Source: JAYYPW01 sp036128855 (GTDB taxonomy: Bacteria > Pseudomonadota > Gammaproteobacteria > Comchoanobacterales > Comchoanobacteraceae). From it: 64,000 bases of DNA. The position numbers were made by a program, and so were the translations under genes. Under the pieces are notes generated by a model that was given only the letters and a program-made list of their open reading frames with translations, did not search any database and had not been told where the DNA came from. Where the stretch lies: contig JAYYPW010000013.1 of the NCBI GenBank assembly GCA_036128855.1, positions 124,001 through 188,000 on the forward strand. The letters run 5' to 3'. Below, in pieces: positions 9,550 to 18,980 of this stretch (positions are counted from its first letter, which is position 1; every line of letters begins with the position of its first letter).

Positions 9550-11070
9550 ATGCAAAATAAATTTGGAATACTATTTTTCTGCTTAACAACCTACATCTAT
9601 TTGTATAGTGCTGCGATTGCTAACTCTGAAGTTGAGAAACTCACTCTGAAACAAAGTATACGCAAAGCCTTAAGTCAACATCCAGAAATGTTGCAAGCAT
9701 CACGCAATTTGACTCTCGCGGAAGGGACATATTCAGAGCAGAACTTACGTTGGCGACCACAAATCAATGCATTAAACCAGCAAACCATATTTGCAGAAGA
9801 TAAAGCTTCTGTAAATACCTCTACAGGTGTAAGCTGGCATTTCCCATCTGGAACTAAAGTAGAATTACAAAACCAGGTTTTCTTTGACTATAACTATGTT
9901 GATGTAGATTCATCAATATTTGACTACGACAACACACAAAAATATCAACACCAAACTAGCGTCTCCATACAAAAGCCTTTATTTGGTACAGAAACAAAAA
10001 GTGGCTATCTACAACGAAAAAGTAATAGAATAGCGTACCAACAAGCTTATAGACAGTATGCGCTTACTGTTGAAAAAATAATAATCGAAACCATACAACA
10101 TTATCGCAGTATCCAAGCCCTCGTTCAGAAAAAATCATCGCAAACCCGTCATCTACAAATGGCTAAAGACCGATATAACTATCTAGAAAAAGAAGTCATT
10201 GCAGGCAAAAAAGCACGCGTATCATTATCTGAAGCTCAAGTACAGATTCTAGAATTTGAGCTTGATATAACCAGAGCAAATCATGCAATTGACAAATCCA
10301 TGCGCGCATTTAAGCGACACCTGAACATACAAAACGAAATTACGCTGACTAGCCAAGAAAAGAAAGAGCTTGAAGATCCAGAAAATATCAATAGTATCCG
10401 CGAAACAGCGTTGTACAATAACTATGCCTTAGAATCGCACAAACAACAAATTGAATTAGCGAAAGAACATCTAAGTATTGAAAAAAAACAAACGCATATG
10501 AGTGCCTCATTACAAGCACGAAAAGAATTAGCAACTAAAAACAAGACACAGGCCAATTTATCCATTACGCTACCACTTGATACCCGACAGCAACAATTAC
10601 GTGTAGAAAAAGAAAATCTACAATTGTCTATTGAAAAGACACATTTTATCGATAGCTGTAAAATGGTTCTTGAAAAAATCGATGACCTGTACACAGACCT
10701 GATTTTCGAAAAAAATGCACTATTAATACAAGAGAAGAAATACGCAATCGAAAACACCAACTACCAAAATACACAGAAAAAGCATAAACTTGGCATGCTC
10801 GCAACGCTAACTGTAAATGAACAATTACAACATTTACAACAATCTTCACTCAATCTAATCGAAAAAACCTCAACATACCACAATAATATAGACCTTTATC
10901 GAAAGGAAACTGGATTTTTACTAAAGCATTATGAAGATGCTATACCCAATATCGTACTTAAACAACTACCCACACGCAAAACACCACCAACGCAGGAAGG
11001 GTTGCTAAACTCAGATAACGAAGTACTTTGTAACAACCTTTTACAGTGTAAAGATTGCGAAAAAAAGTAA
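9550..11070 (+). CDS. TolC-family outer-membrane efflux channel
   Basis: This 506-residue protein has a signal peptide (FGILFFCLTTYIYLYSAAIA) and the TolC-type repeat architecture: LTLKQSIRKALSQHPEMLQA at the start of the mature region, followed by long alpha-helical hairpins and strand segments such as RPQINALNQQ. The family forms trimeric outer-membrane/periplasmic conduits. The next genes encode a membrane fusion protein, an ABC ATPase and a permease, so all parts of a tripartite exporter lie together. The C-terminal tail has Cys residues (CNNLLQCKDCEKK), which is unusual for TolC. Confidence 0.85.
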   Translation: MQNKFGILFFCLTTYIYLYSAAIANSEVEKLTLKQSIRKALSQHPEMLQASRNLTLAEGTYSEQNLRWRPQINALNQQTIFAEDKASVNTSTGVSWHFPSGTKVELQNQVFFDYNYVDVDSSIFDYDNTQKYQHQTSVSIQKPLFGTETKSGYLQRKSNRIAYQQAYRQYALTVEKIIIETIQHYRSIQALVQKKSSQTRHLQMAKDRYNYLEKEVIAGKKARVSLSEAQVQILEFELDITRANHAIDKSMRAFKRHLNIQNEITLTSQEKKELEDPENINSIRETALYNNYALESHKQQIELAKEHLSIEKKQTHMSASLQARKELATKNKTQANLSITLPLDTRQQQLRVEKENLQLSIEKTHFIDSCKMVLEKIDDLYTDLIFEKNALLIQEKKYAIENTNYQNTQKKHKLGMLATLTVNEQLQHLQQSSLNLIEKTSTYHNNIDLYRKETGFLLKHYEDAIPNIVLKQLPTRKTPPTQEGLLNSDNEVLCNNLLQCKDCEKK

Positions 11071-11112
11071 AATAATTTACAATAATACCTATACTTAACA
11101 GTATTTAAAGTT

Positions 11113-11343
11113 ATGAAAAGATTCGAATTCAGCTTAACTGGCACACTAATGCGTACCATCATTTATACTATTGGACATATTGGTATTGCTATTATGTGTA
11201 TCATCACCATCACAGGTAGTGACATTCGACTTGCAACAATTGATGCGATTATAGAACCATTAATCAATGCAGTATGGTATTTTGTCTTAGACTACCTATG
11301 GACGAAATACGTTACTAACAACAAGAGCATTCCAGAAACATGA
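11113..11343 (+). CDS. Small DUF2061-like membrane protein
   Basis: This 76-residue protein has two membrane helices (about residues 12-32 and 44-64). The pattern RTIIYTIGHIGIAI, then ALIEP-like DAIIEPLINAVWYFVLDYLW, matches what I know of small DUF2061-type membrane proteins. Function is unknown. Its stop overlaps the start of the membrane fusion protein by 4 bases, placing it in the exporter operon; an accessory role in the exporter is speculative. ATG 11113 is the only reasonable start. Confidence 0.65.
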   Translation: MKRFEFSLTGTLMRTIIYTIGHIGIAIMCIITITGSDIRLATIDAIIEPLINAVWYFVLDYLWTKYVTNNKSIPET

Positions 11344-12524
11344 AATACCTAAAAAAAAACGATAATTATCTATCAAGCCTTCTTTTCACTGGTTTCATAA
11401 CAACGATTATATTATCTTTCAGAGTTTTCTGGCAAAACACTAATGCTGCGACTCAGCTATCATCCACATTAGTATCCACTGAGAGAATCACTCACTCTGA
11501 TAAGCTAAGCTATCAGTGTGTAATCCAATCACCTGTAAAGTCTGCAATCAACTGCCCAGTATCAGGGACTATACAAGAAGTGTATGTAAGCTATGGGCAA
11601 AAAGTTCATAATGATACACCTCTTGCAGTACTCGCTTCACCTGATAGCAAAAAACAATTTAATGCCAACCTTATTCATTATTTAAAAAATAAAGACCAAC
11701 TCAACCTCATTAAAGAAAAAGACAAGCAAAATGCAGAACTTTATGCAGACGGAATTATCCCGTTTGATGAAAGAAAGAACTCGAGTAATCAACTCAATGC
11801 TCAGATTATAGAATTTATACAATCTGAAAATACCATAAAAGACTATTGCAGATATTTTGATATTCCATTTACACAAGTGCAAAGCCTAACTTTTGCTAAT
11901 ACCCAAGGTGTACAAGAACTATTAGAGAAACCGGCAAAAATAGTCGTCAAATCTACCACTGAAGGAATATTACTATTACCCAATAACCAAGAAAAAAAAC
12001 ATGACAAGAGCACTTTAACGCCTGGAAGTAAAGTAGAAGCAGGTCATATACTAGCTATTGTTGGTAAGCCTGGCCTACTCAAAATAGATTTATCTGTACC
12101 AGAAACAGATATACATAGAATCAAGATAGGACAAAAAGTTGAAATCAAACCAGTAGCTCATAGAGCAGATATTGTAGAGGGTGAAGTTAAAATAGTTGAT
12201 CGCTATAATTTAAGCCCCGGGACTAGAGAAGATATTGCTTACTTTCCAGTGCTGATTGAAGCAACCTGCCCCGAAAATGACTGCCCTTTACAATCTGGTA
12301 TGACTGCCGAAGTAGATATCATAGTGGATGAATTCACAGGTATAAAAGTACCAAATACCGCTATCCATTATGAAAATGATAAAAACTTCGTTATAATTGA
12401 AGATAGTGAAAAAATACAAAAAAAACTGCCCGTACAGGTCATAAGTACAGACACAAAAAGTATTCTTATTGATGCTAATACTGCAGAAGGAGAAAGTATT
12501 GTCCGCAATTATAAACTGCCATAA
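11340..12524 (+). CDS. Membrane fusion (periplasmic adaptor) protein of an ABC exporter, HlyD/MacA-like
   Basis: This 394-residue protein has one N-terminal membrane helix (residues about 13-30) and then the adaptor layout. A first lipoyl half is SGTIQEVYVSYGQKVHNDTP, a short helical hairpin covers about 105-175, a second lipoyl half is PGSKVEAGHILAIVGKPG, and beta-barrel segments follow (LSVPETDIHRIKIGQKVEI). The hairpin is short compared with MacA. It should connect the inner-membrane permease to the TolC-like channel. The 3' end overlaps the ATPase gene by 26 bases. Confidence 0.85.
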   Translation: MKYLKKNDNYLSSLLFTGFITTIILSFRVFWQNTNAATQLSSTLVSTERITHSDKLSYQCVIQSPVKSAINCPVSGTIQEVYVSYGQKVHNDTPLAVLASPDSKKQFNANLIHYLKNKDQLNLIKEKDKQNAELYADGIIPFDERKNSSNQLNAQIIEFIQSENTIKDYCRYFDIPFTQVQSLTFANTQGVQELLEKPAKIVVKSTTEGILLLPNNQEKKHDKSTLTPGSKVEAGHILAIVGKPGLLKIDLSVPETDIHRIKIGQKVEIKPVAHRADIVEGEVKIVDRYNLSPGTREDIAYFPVLIEATCPENDCPLQSGMTAEVDIIVDEFTGIKVPNTAIHYENDKNFVIIEDSEKIQKKLPVQVISTDTKSILIDANTAEGESIVRNYKLP

Positions 12525-13218
12525 CTTAACTAAATGCCTCGTTAAAGGAGGAAAAAAACAAGTAATCCTACCTAAAACATCATTGGTTGTTGATCAAGGA
12601 TCCATGCTTGCGATTACTGGGAGCTCTGGTAGTGGAAAATCAACATTACTCAATATACTTGGCTTACTAGATCAATGCACACACGGTAGTTATCTTTTAC
12701 GAGGACATGATTGTACCCGAATAGATATAGCCAACATGGCAAGACTAAGGCAAAAATCTTTTGGATACATATTTCAACAGTACTGGCTAATCAAGCAACT
12801 GACTGTTCTCGAGAATATACAACTACCGCTTTACTACTCAGGTATGAGCATGGCGACCAGCAAACAAACTTGTTACAAGATAATGGAAGAACTCGAAATT
12901 GCTCAATATGCAGATCGCTATCCACATCAGTTATCTGGTGGACAACAACAACGTGTAAGTATAGCAAGAGCAATATCTACAGATCCGCCTATACTGCTTG
13001 CAGACGAGCCTACAGGCGCATTAGATCAGCTAAACACGAGTAAAATTATGGATATTTTGAAAAATTTAAACCAAAAAAAACAAACAACCATTATCATTGT
13101 AACTCACGATAAATGGGTTGCATCGCAATGTACCCGACAAGCCAATCTACCAGATTTATTCACAAAGCCAAGTCTAATTCAAAGTAAACAACCTATATCG
13201 GAAGTTGCAGTATGTTAG
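12499..13218 (+). CDS. ABC transporter ATPase (MacB/LolD type)
   Basis: This is a single ABC domain of about 239 residues: Walker A GSSGSGKSTLLN, Q-loop YIFQQYWLI, signature LSGGQQQRVSIARA and Walker B ILLADEPTGALD, all typical of the LolD/MacB branch. The start chosen is TTG 12499, because a perfect AAGGAG lies at 12487-12492 with 6-base spacing; TTG 12469 and ATG 12472 are in frame but lack such a site. It overlaps both neighbours. ATPase and permease are separate genes here, whereas E. coli MacB is one fused protein. Confidence 0.9.
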   Translation: MSAIINCHNLTKCLVKGGKKQVILPKTSLVVDQGSMLAITGSSGSGKSTLLNILGLLDQCTHGSYLLRGHDCTRIDIANMARLRQKSFGYIFQQYWLIKQLTVLENIQLPLYYSGMSMATSKQTCYKIMEELEIAQYADRYPHQLSGGQQQRVSIARAISTDPPILLADEPTGALDQLNTSKIMDILKNLNQKKQTTIIIVTHDKWVASQCTRQANLPDLFTKPSLIQSKQPISEVAVC

Positions 13219-14384
13219 ATACCATAAGCTGGAAAATAGCCTGGAAATCATTGTATAACCAAGGTACACGTGTTGTACTATCAGGCTTAGCAATTGCATC
13301 TGCAACGGCACTACTAATTTTGTTAATGACAATTTCTGATTGGACTACGGCCAGTATGCGAGAGGATATAGAGCAGCATGAAAAAAGCGCATTATTAGTT
13401 TTTAATAGTTATAACTACCAAAAAAATGGTACAGACAAAGCCATTACCTTACAAAAAATGTATTCTATTCATGAGAAAAGGCCAGTGAAAGCATCTTGGA
13501 CTGGGCACTTCACACAATATCATAGAACCAGGGTACACGATAAAAGAATATCTATAAATCATATACATAGTACAGATAAATTCACTGAAATATACAGATT
13601 AGAACTAGATAAAGGCAGGTCATTTAACCAGTGGGATAATGCTGAAAGACATTTTTGTATTGTGGGCCAACATATTGCTCAGTTACTTAGTCAAGAATTC
13701 GGTGAGAACAACCCTTGGTTCATTACTCTTAATCAAAAACGCTATCAAGTCATAGGATCTTTACAAGCCCAGAGCAACAAGCATCTTATACTACATAATA
13801 TCAATAATAGCGTCATAACTTTAATTAACCACGCTGAGTCAATCACTAAACACCTAGATGAAATCACATTTGGAGTACACGGTAATGAACATGAAGTTGA
13901 GACTATTAAAAGGCATATGCAGGAGAATTTTAGCAAAAGACAGTTCCAGATAACTGATACTGGTGAAATGGTACAATCCATGAAGGGTATGATCCGCAAC
14001 ATAGAAAGTAGCCTACTAGCGATTGGGATAGTTAGCTTAGTCCTTTCAAGCTTTAATATAGTCAATAGCATGCTAGCAAGTATTTATGAACGGCGCGAAG
14101 AAATTGGTATACGATTAGCAATTGGAGCCCAACCTTACCATATTCGTAATCTATTTCTTCAAGAAATCAGCTTACTCTGTTGTATCAGTGCTCTATTAGG
14201 TATTGTAGTATCCCATGTAGGTTTATATTTAACGGCACACGTCATGGAATGGACATTATCGTATAATTTCTTACACACCCTGACTGCATTTGTATCTTGT
14301 ATATGCATAGGGCTTGTTGCAGGCATATACCCAACACAACGTGCAAAAAACATCAGACCTATAGAAGTTATATATGGCCACTAA
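13212..14384 (+). CDS. ABC exporter permease, FtsX/MacB type
   Basis: This 390-residue protein has the MacB-permease layout: an N-terminal helix (residues about 21-40), a large periplasmic domain (about 45-265), and three C-terminal helices with the FtsX signature region (NIVNSMLASIYERREEIGIR, then LAIGAQPYHIRNLFLQE). It should pump a substrate delivered in the periplasm or inner membrane through the adaptor and TolC-like channel. The substrate is unknown. It overlaps the ATPase by 7 bases and the EamA gene by 11 bases. Confidence 0.88.
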   Translation: MLDTISWKIAWKSLYNQGTRVVLSGLAIASATALLILLMTISDWTTASMREDIEQHEKSALLVFNSYNYQKNGTDKAITLQKMYSIHEKRPVKASWTGHFTQYHRTRVHDKRISINHIHSTDKFTEIYRLELDKGRSFNQWDNAERHFCIVGQHIAQLLSQEFGENNPWFITLNQKRYQVIGSLQAQSNKHLILHNINNSVITLINHAESITKHLDEITFGVHGNEHEVETIKRHMQENFSKRQFQITDTGEMVQSMKGMIRNIESSLLAIGIVSLVLSSFNIVNSMLASIYERREEIGIRLAIGAQPYHIRNLFLQEISLLCCISALLGIVVSHVGLYLTAHVMEWTLSYNFLHTLTAFVSCICIGLVAGIYPTQRAKNIRPIEVIYGH

Positions 14385-15285
14385 AGCAATACATCCACCA
14401 ATAGAACTTTCTTTATCTAACACACAGATCGCCATAGCTTGTAAGCTTGTAGCAATTATTTTGTATGCAGTAAATAATGTGCTCAGTAAACAAATAACCA
14501 CGCAGTTAACAACAAATATAAGTGTTGAGACAATGATATTCTATCAATATTGTTTTGCCTGTCTTTGGCTCATTCCTTATGGATATGTACAGGAATCTGG
14601 CTGGAGCGTTCCTAAACAATGGCACCTACACCTGGGACGTATGTGTTGTTGTTGCGTAGGATTAATTCTCTTGCACGATGCATTTCGGCATATGCCACTT
14701 GCACAAGCAGTAGGTTTTAATGTATTTAGCCCGTGTATTACGTTAATCGGAGCTTGTGTTCTCCTAAAGGAAAAAATAACCCCTACAAAACTAGGTGTAT
14801 TAGCAATGAGTATAATGGGTTACCTCTGCCTACTTAACCCTCAAAGCCAGAATACTACAGACATCACATCATGGCAGTTACTACAACCTAGTATTGCAAT
14901 ACTGTGTTTTCAAGCCAATACCTTTCTAACCAAAATGCTAACGAGTAAAAATGAAAATCACTTTTATCTCAATGCCAGCATTATTTTATCTATCCCAGTT
15001 TGTCTTCTCCCATATATGATTTATACAACTCAGCAATCTCAACCTATCTTAGAAACTTTTTTCTGGCTTTTCTGCATGGGCAGCAATGATTTTTTTGCTA
15101 TGCTGGCACTAAATTATGCAATCGCACAAGCTGACGTGAGCTTTCTGTTACCCTTAGGTTTTAGTAAATACACACTAATCTCAATTTTAGGATTCTGTTT
15201 TTTTGGTGAAATACTCACTACCTACCAAGTCATGGGTTTGATACTTGGTTTAATCAGCGTATGGCTACTGCAAAAGTATCGATAA
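14374..15285 (+). CDS. EamA/DMT-superfamily permease
   Basis: This 303-residue inner-membrane protein has about ten hydrophobic helices arranged as two EamA repeats. Recognisable pieces are the first-repeat ALAQAVGFNVFSP-like segment (PLAQAVGFNVFSPCITLIGA) with the following LLKEKITPTKLGVL, and the second-repeat DVSFLLPLGFSKYTLISILG with FFGEILTTYQVMGLILG. Substrates in the family range from nucleotide sugars to amino acids and S-adenosylmethionine; nothing here singles one out. Its start overlaps the exporter permease gene, so it is probably cotranscribed with it. Confidence 0.85.
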   Translation: MATKAIHPPIELSLSNTQIAIACKLVAIILYAVNNVLSKQITTQLTTNISVETMIFYQYCFACLWLIPYGYVQESGWSVPKQWHLHLGRMCCCCVGLILLHDAFRHMPLAQAVGFNVFSPCITLIGACVLLKEKITPTKLGVLAMSIMGYLCLLNPQSQNTTDITSWQLLQPSIAILCFQANTFLTKMLTSKNENHFYLNASIILSIPVCLLPYMIYTTQQSQPILETFFWLFCMGSNDFFAMLALNYAIAQADVSFLLPLGFSKYTLISILGFCFFGEILTTYQVMGLILGLISVWLLQKYR

Positions 15286-15326
15286 TTATCTGAAATAGAA
15301 ACAAACTACCCTACCGTACACTAAGC

Positions 15327-16700
15327 TCACTTTTTAGCAGCTTTATGTTTTAGAGGCTCTGGCGATATTGAGCTATTTATCATTTCAAGTTTATCGGTTA
15401 TTGAATCAGCACTTTTTCCAAAGACATTTTGTAATTTAGGAAGGCTCTTATTTGAACAGAAGTCTCTTAGCTGAATAAATAAGTTACGCAACTGAAGGAG
15501 AAAACCTGTGTAACTAGATTTTTCTTTTTCTTCAAGCTCATTCGCAAAAATTTGTACCAATTTACTCAACTGAGAAGTATCAACTGATTCAACTTTTCCC
15601 TCTCTAAGACTATCCACTGTTACATCAATCTGATCAAGAACAGAGGTAAAGGTCTGGCGTTCTTGATCATTTTTAATGGTTAAAACCGAAGCTCTTAGTC
15701 CGCTGATTTTACTTTTTACATTATCGAGGGTAACTTCTTGCAAATTTCTTTTAGTATCATCTAACCGATTTACTTTAGCATTTATCGATGTACGTGTGGG
15801 CAGGGACTCATATGGATATCGATCGTTAGAACTTGACGATAGACGTTCGGAGAAGCGCTCGCTGAATGATCTAGCTGTAACAAAACTATCATACCTTTCA
15901 TCCATATCGCTATCATCACTTAATGATGCACTACTACTAATGCTTGCATCAGAGTCTCGATAATCCATACCGGAATCGTCCTCGCTTCCAATAGAGCTTC
16001 TAGCACTTCTTAAAAGGTAACTACTACTATCATTACCTAAAGACTCACTACCTTCACTTGCAGCTGTCGTATGATCACTGTCATATCCTGATGATAGTGT
16101 GTGATCTTGTTTCATGCGCCATTTCTCTGGATCTGTAAAAAATTTATCTCCATTGTCATTAACAGTAAAAAATCTATCCATTAGCATACGCAGATTACCC
16201 TGTAATTCTTTGCCTGGTGCGGATGTTAATGATGTTTTAAAAAATTGATCAGCAAGGCCGTTGTCACCATCATATGGATTACCACCCGCACTAGTATTCT
16301 TCTCATAATTTGCCATAGCTTTGCATAATAAATCCCAGTCAGGGAGTTGCTGTATCTCTTCTGGATTTTTTAGATACGCTTTAGTAAGAACATTATATAA
16401 ATAAAAAAATCGAATACTTTTAACCACAAATTCATTTACTGTATCTTTTTTTAGTAGTTTCTTCTGAAACATATTTAATGAGTTATATACATTATCATAT
16501 ACGGCTTGTTGAAGCTCTTTAACAGTTTTATCAGAATCATTGATTTCTATCCATTTACGATCCTGCTCATCCATCTGTTGCATCAATCCAACTTCTTTTG
16601 ACCAATCATAAAATTTTGCTAAATCATCTCCAAAGTTTTTTTTACCGGTACCACCAGTGAAAACCAAATTAGTAGTATCAAATTTTATAGAATTAGCCAT
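15327..16700 (-). CDS. Unknown protein with Ser/Asp-rich central segment, candidate effector
   Basis: I do not recognise this 457-residue soluble protein. It has no signal peptide or membrane helix. Residues 1-195 look globular and helical. Residues about 200-295 are low complexity, rich in Ser, Asp, Glu and Tyr, with pieces such as SSGYDSDHTTAASEGSES and SSSASLSDDSDMDERYDS. Residues 300-457 look helical (EELEEKEKSS-like charged segments). The central region would be a dense target for acidophilic kinases such as CK2 inside a eukaryotic cell, which together with the isolated, divergently transcribed position suggests a secreted effector (inference). It ends 42 bases from the convergent EamA gene. 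Confidence 0.6.
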   Translation of the reverse strand: MANSIKFDTTNLVFTGGTGKKNFGDDLAKFYDWSKEVGLMQQMDEQDRKWIEINDSDKTVKELQQAVYDNVYNSLNMFQKKLLKKDTVNEFVVKSIRFFYLYNVLTKAYLKNPEEIQQLPDWDLLCKAMANYEKNTSAGGNPYDGDNGLADQFFKTSLTSAPGKELQGNLRMLMDRFFTVNDNGDKFFTDPEKWRMKQDHTLSSGYDSDHTTAASEGSESLGNDSSSYLLRSARSSIGSEDDSGMDYRDSDASISSSASLSDDSDMDERYDSFVTARSFSERFSERLSSSSNDRYPYESLPTRTSINAKVNRLDDTKRNLQEVTLDNVKSKISGLRASVLTIKNDQERQTFTSVLDQIDVTVDSLREGKVESVDTSQLSKLVQIFANELEEKEKSSYTGFLLQLRNLFIQLRDFCSNKSLPKLQNVFGKSADSITDKLEMINSSISPEPLKHKAAKK

Positions 16701-16943
16701 GACAAGTTTATTTACATCTATGATTACTTTACTTATAGATAGTTTTTATAAAAAATGCAGAATTATTTATCCAAAAATATGAAACAAACTACATTAGGAG
16801 TAAAAACAAAAAGTATAAGGAAACTAAACAGCAATACTAATCCGATTACTATGAAAGCAATATTTTTGTAAATAGCTTAACTTATTTGGGAAAATTGATA
16901 GTTTCTTGTCTATAAATGGCTAACATGCCTAAAAATGTAGCAT

Positions 16944-18902
16944 ATGGATATTAATACCACACTAGAGAAATTGTATACCTTATGGATAAACCATAATATG
17001 TCTTATTTCACTGTAGAAAAGAGAAAAGAGCTTCCCGAAGTTGCGTATTTTCTCCAGGAGATGGCAAAGATAAAATACAAAGCATGGTATAAAAAAAGCA
17101 GAATCACAGAAAAAGTAACTGAAGAAAGAAAACAGGCAATCTACAACACACAGTATATTCCTAGTTTGCTAAAAGATAAAAATAATCGAATATACAATCA
17201 TCACGTAGAAAATACTGAAAGCACCTGTTTAGAGATCTTAACTATCGCAAATAACCTAGAGAAAACTTTTCAAGATATTAATACCTCTGCAGAAAATAAA
17301 TTATTTTTTCTCAAATGTGTACAAAACGTCGCTGAGTTCGAAAATTCATCTATGAAAAAATCGGATAAAAAATACATTTATTCGTTTAATAAAGCACAAG
17401 TTAATGAAAAAATTCCCGAAACATTTGATGAAGCAAAAACATATTATGCCAAACAACAATCTGCTCTACCTAAAAATGTGTTTCAAAAAGTCTTTGGTAA
17501 TCAGTTAGTATCAGCACTTTCTGATATAGCGTATATACGCAACCACAGTAGTGTGCAAGTAATCAGAACATCCCAGGAGAAATACCCTCTTCTACGTCTT
17601 GATAGATCTGCATCATTTGGCTCTCATAATAAAAGTGACAATAAGGTTGCTGTAAAAAGTATGATAGCCTTACTGCAAAAATGGGTTGCTGAAGACAGGA
17701 AAAAAGATCAGAAGTTCATCTTTATGACATTAATACAAGACCAAGTAATCTTTGGTTTTGAAAGCACCATTGCTTACAATAATATCACTGCATTAGCTGA
17801 GATAAAGCACGACCTAGAAACCTATCAGACGCTGAAAAAAAATACTTGTGAAATTAATAGTAAAACAGCTGGAAAAGAAGAAAAAAGTGATTTACAAAAC
17901 CGCATTGATTTACTAGAGAAAAAGTATTCTAAAGATGTTCTTGAAATCGACCCTAACGACATTATCTACACCAATATACAACAGTGGAATGCCATACCAA
18001 ATATAGTTATTAATATTGTTAAATCCATATCATTCATCTGGCGATTTATCTATTATGTATTTACATTGGATAATATGATTCTAAAAAAGCCCCAACAGGC
18101 AAGTCCTAGTAAACCTATATTTAATATTTTAGGTACGAAGGCAGAAGAAAAGAATGACGTCACATCAATATTGGAAAAATTAGTGCAAGAAAAACTTTCT
18201 AATTTAGCAAACAAGAATTTCAAAACGACTGAGCATGCATTACGCTACAAACTACATGCGACATTAGATATGATTAACAACCCCTCAGACCCTGCACACA
18301 AGGCAGCAGCATTGGCTGTACTTGCCAACCTGGCTGGTGCGAGAATCAATATCACATGCAAAAGCGGCAAAGATAGAACAGGTATTGTCAGCGCATTAGC
18401 AGCAAATTTTACGGTTGCACTGGATGAAAATGCCTTTCGCATGGATATACAACGCGACCCCATAAAAAACTACGACAGAAAGTCATTACTAAGTAGTTGG
18501 AATACGTTACTCAACGACGATCAGGTTATAGATATACAAGCTCGGCTTTCTAGTCAAAACGCTCAACATGCTAAAGGTGTGAAATCTTGGGAACATATAT
18601 TAGAGTGGAATACTGAAAAAAATCCAGGCTTAGATGCCAAATTAGAAAGAAAATACAAATTAGCCTCAATCTTAGCCAATAATAATAGATTTAAAACGAA
18701 AAAGCCTTCACATTATGACAAGTGGCAAGCTAAACAAAAGCTCACAGAGTCACTAAAGATAAGTGCACCACCTCGCCCAAAAAAACTTCCAATACCTGAA
18801 GGACTTGAGTCAATCAAACCGTTTATGAATCCACATAGAGTTACCAAAAGAAGAGATTTAAGCCGAACTACAACAATACGTAGAAAAGACGACAGAAACT
18901 AA
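16944..18902 (+). CDS. Candidate effector phosphatase with SopB/IpgD-type Cx5R motif
   Basis: This 652-residue soluble protein has the active-site signature CKSGKDRTG at residues 472-480 (Cys472, Arg478), preceded by a hydrophobic strand (ARINIT) and followed by a helix (IVSALAANFTVAL), the normal P-loop setting of Cys-based phosphatases. The same nonapeptide occurs in SopB/IpgD phosphoinositide phosphatases of Salmonella and Shigella. Lys473 and Lys476 in the loop favour an inositol-phosphate substrate. The rest is not recognisably similar to SopB by eye. The C-terminus is basic and proline-rich (PPRPKKLPIPE, then Arg/Lys-rich to the end). Secretion into a host cell and phosphoinositide specificity are inferred. 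Confidence 0.65.
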   Translation: MDINTTLEKLYTLWINHNMSYFTVEKRKELPEVAYFLQEMAKIKYKAWYKKSRITEKVTEERKQAIYNTQYIPSLLKDKNNRIYNHHVENTESTCLEILTIANNLEKTFQDINTSAENKLFFLKCVQNVAEFENSSMKKSDKKYIYSFNKAQVNEKIPETFDEAKTYYAKQQSALPKNVFQKVFGNQLVSALSDIAYIRNHSSVQVIRTSQEKYPLLRLDRSASFGSHNKSDNKVAVKSMIALLQKWVAEDRKKDQKFIFMTLIQDQVIFGFESTIAYNNITALAEIKHDLETYQTLKKNTCEINSKTAGKEEKSDLQNRIDLLEKKYSKDVLEIDPNDIIYTNIQQWNAIPNIVINIVKSISFIWRFIYYVFTLDNMILKKPQQASPSKPIFNILGTKAEEKNDVTSILEKLVQEKLSNLANKNFKTTEHALRYKLHATLDMINNPSDPAHKAAALAVLANLAGARINITCKSGKDRTGIVSALAANFTVALDENAFRMDIQRDPIKNYDRKSLLSSWNTLLNDDQVIDIQARLSSQNAQHAKGVKSWEHILEWNTEKNPGLDAKLERKYKLASILANNNRFKTKKPSHYDKWQAKQKLTESLKISAPPRPKKLPIPEGLESIKPFMNPHRVTKRRDLSRTTTIRRKDDRN

Positions 18903-18980
18903 AAATTAGTTTAAAATCAATAAAAAGATATACACCAAGTACAATATAAGGTATCATGTTAAAAAATATTTGTTATCTAT

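Noticed and set aside
16716..16740. ATCTAT/ATAGAT inverted repeat upstream of the 15327-16700 gene
   Set aside because: Six-base arms in very AT-rich sequence are expected by chance.
16779..16871. A 30-codon ATG frame between the two divergent effector-like genes
   Set aside because: No ribosome site and a composition typical of AT-rich spacer; nothing recognisable in the product.
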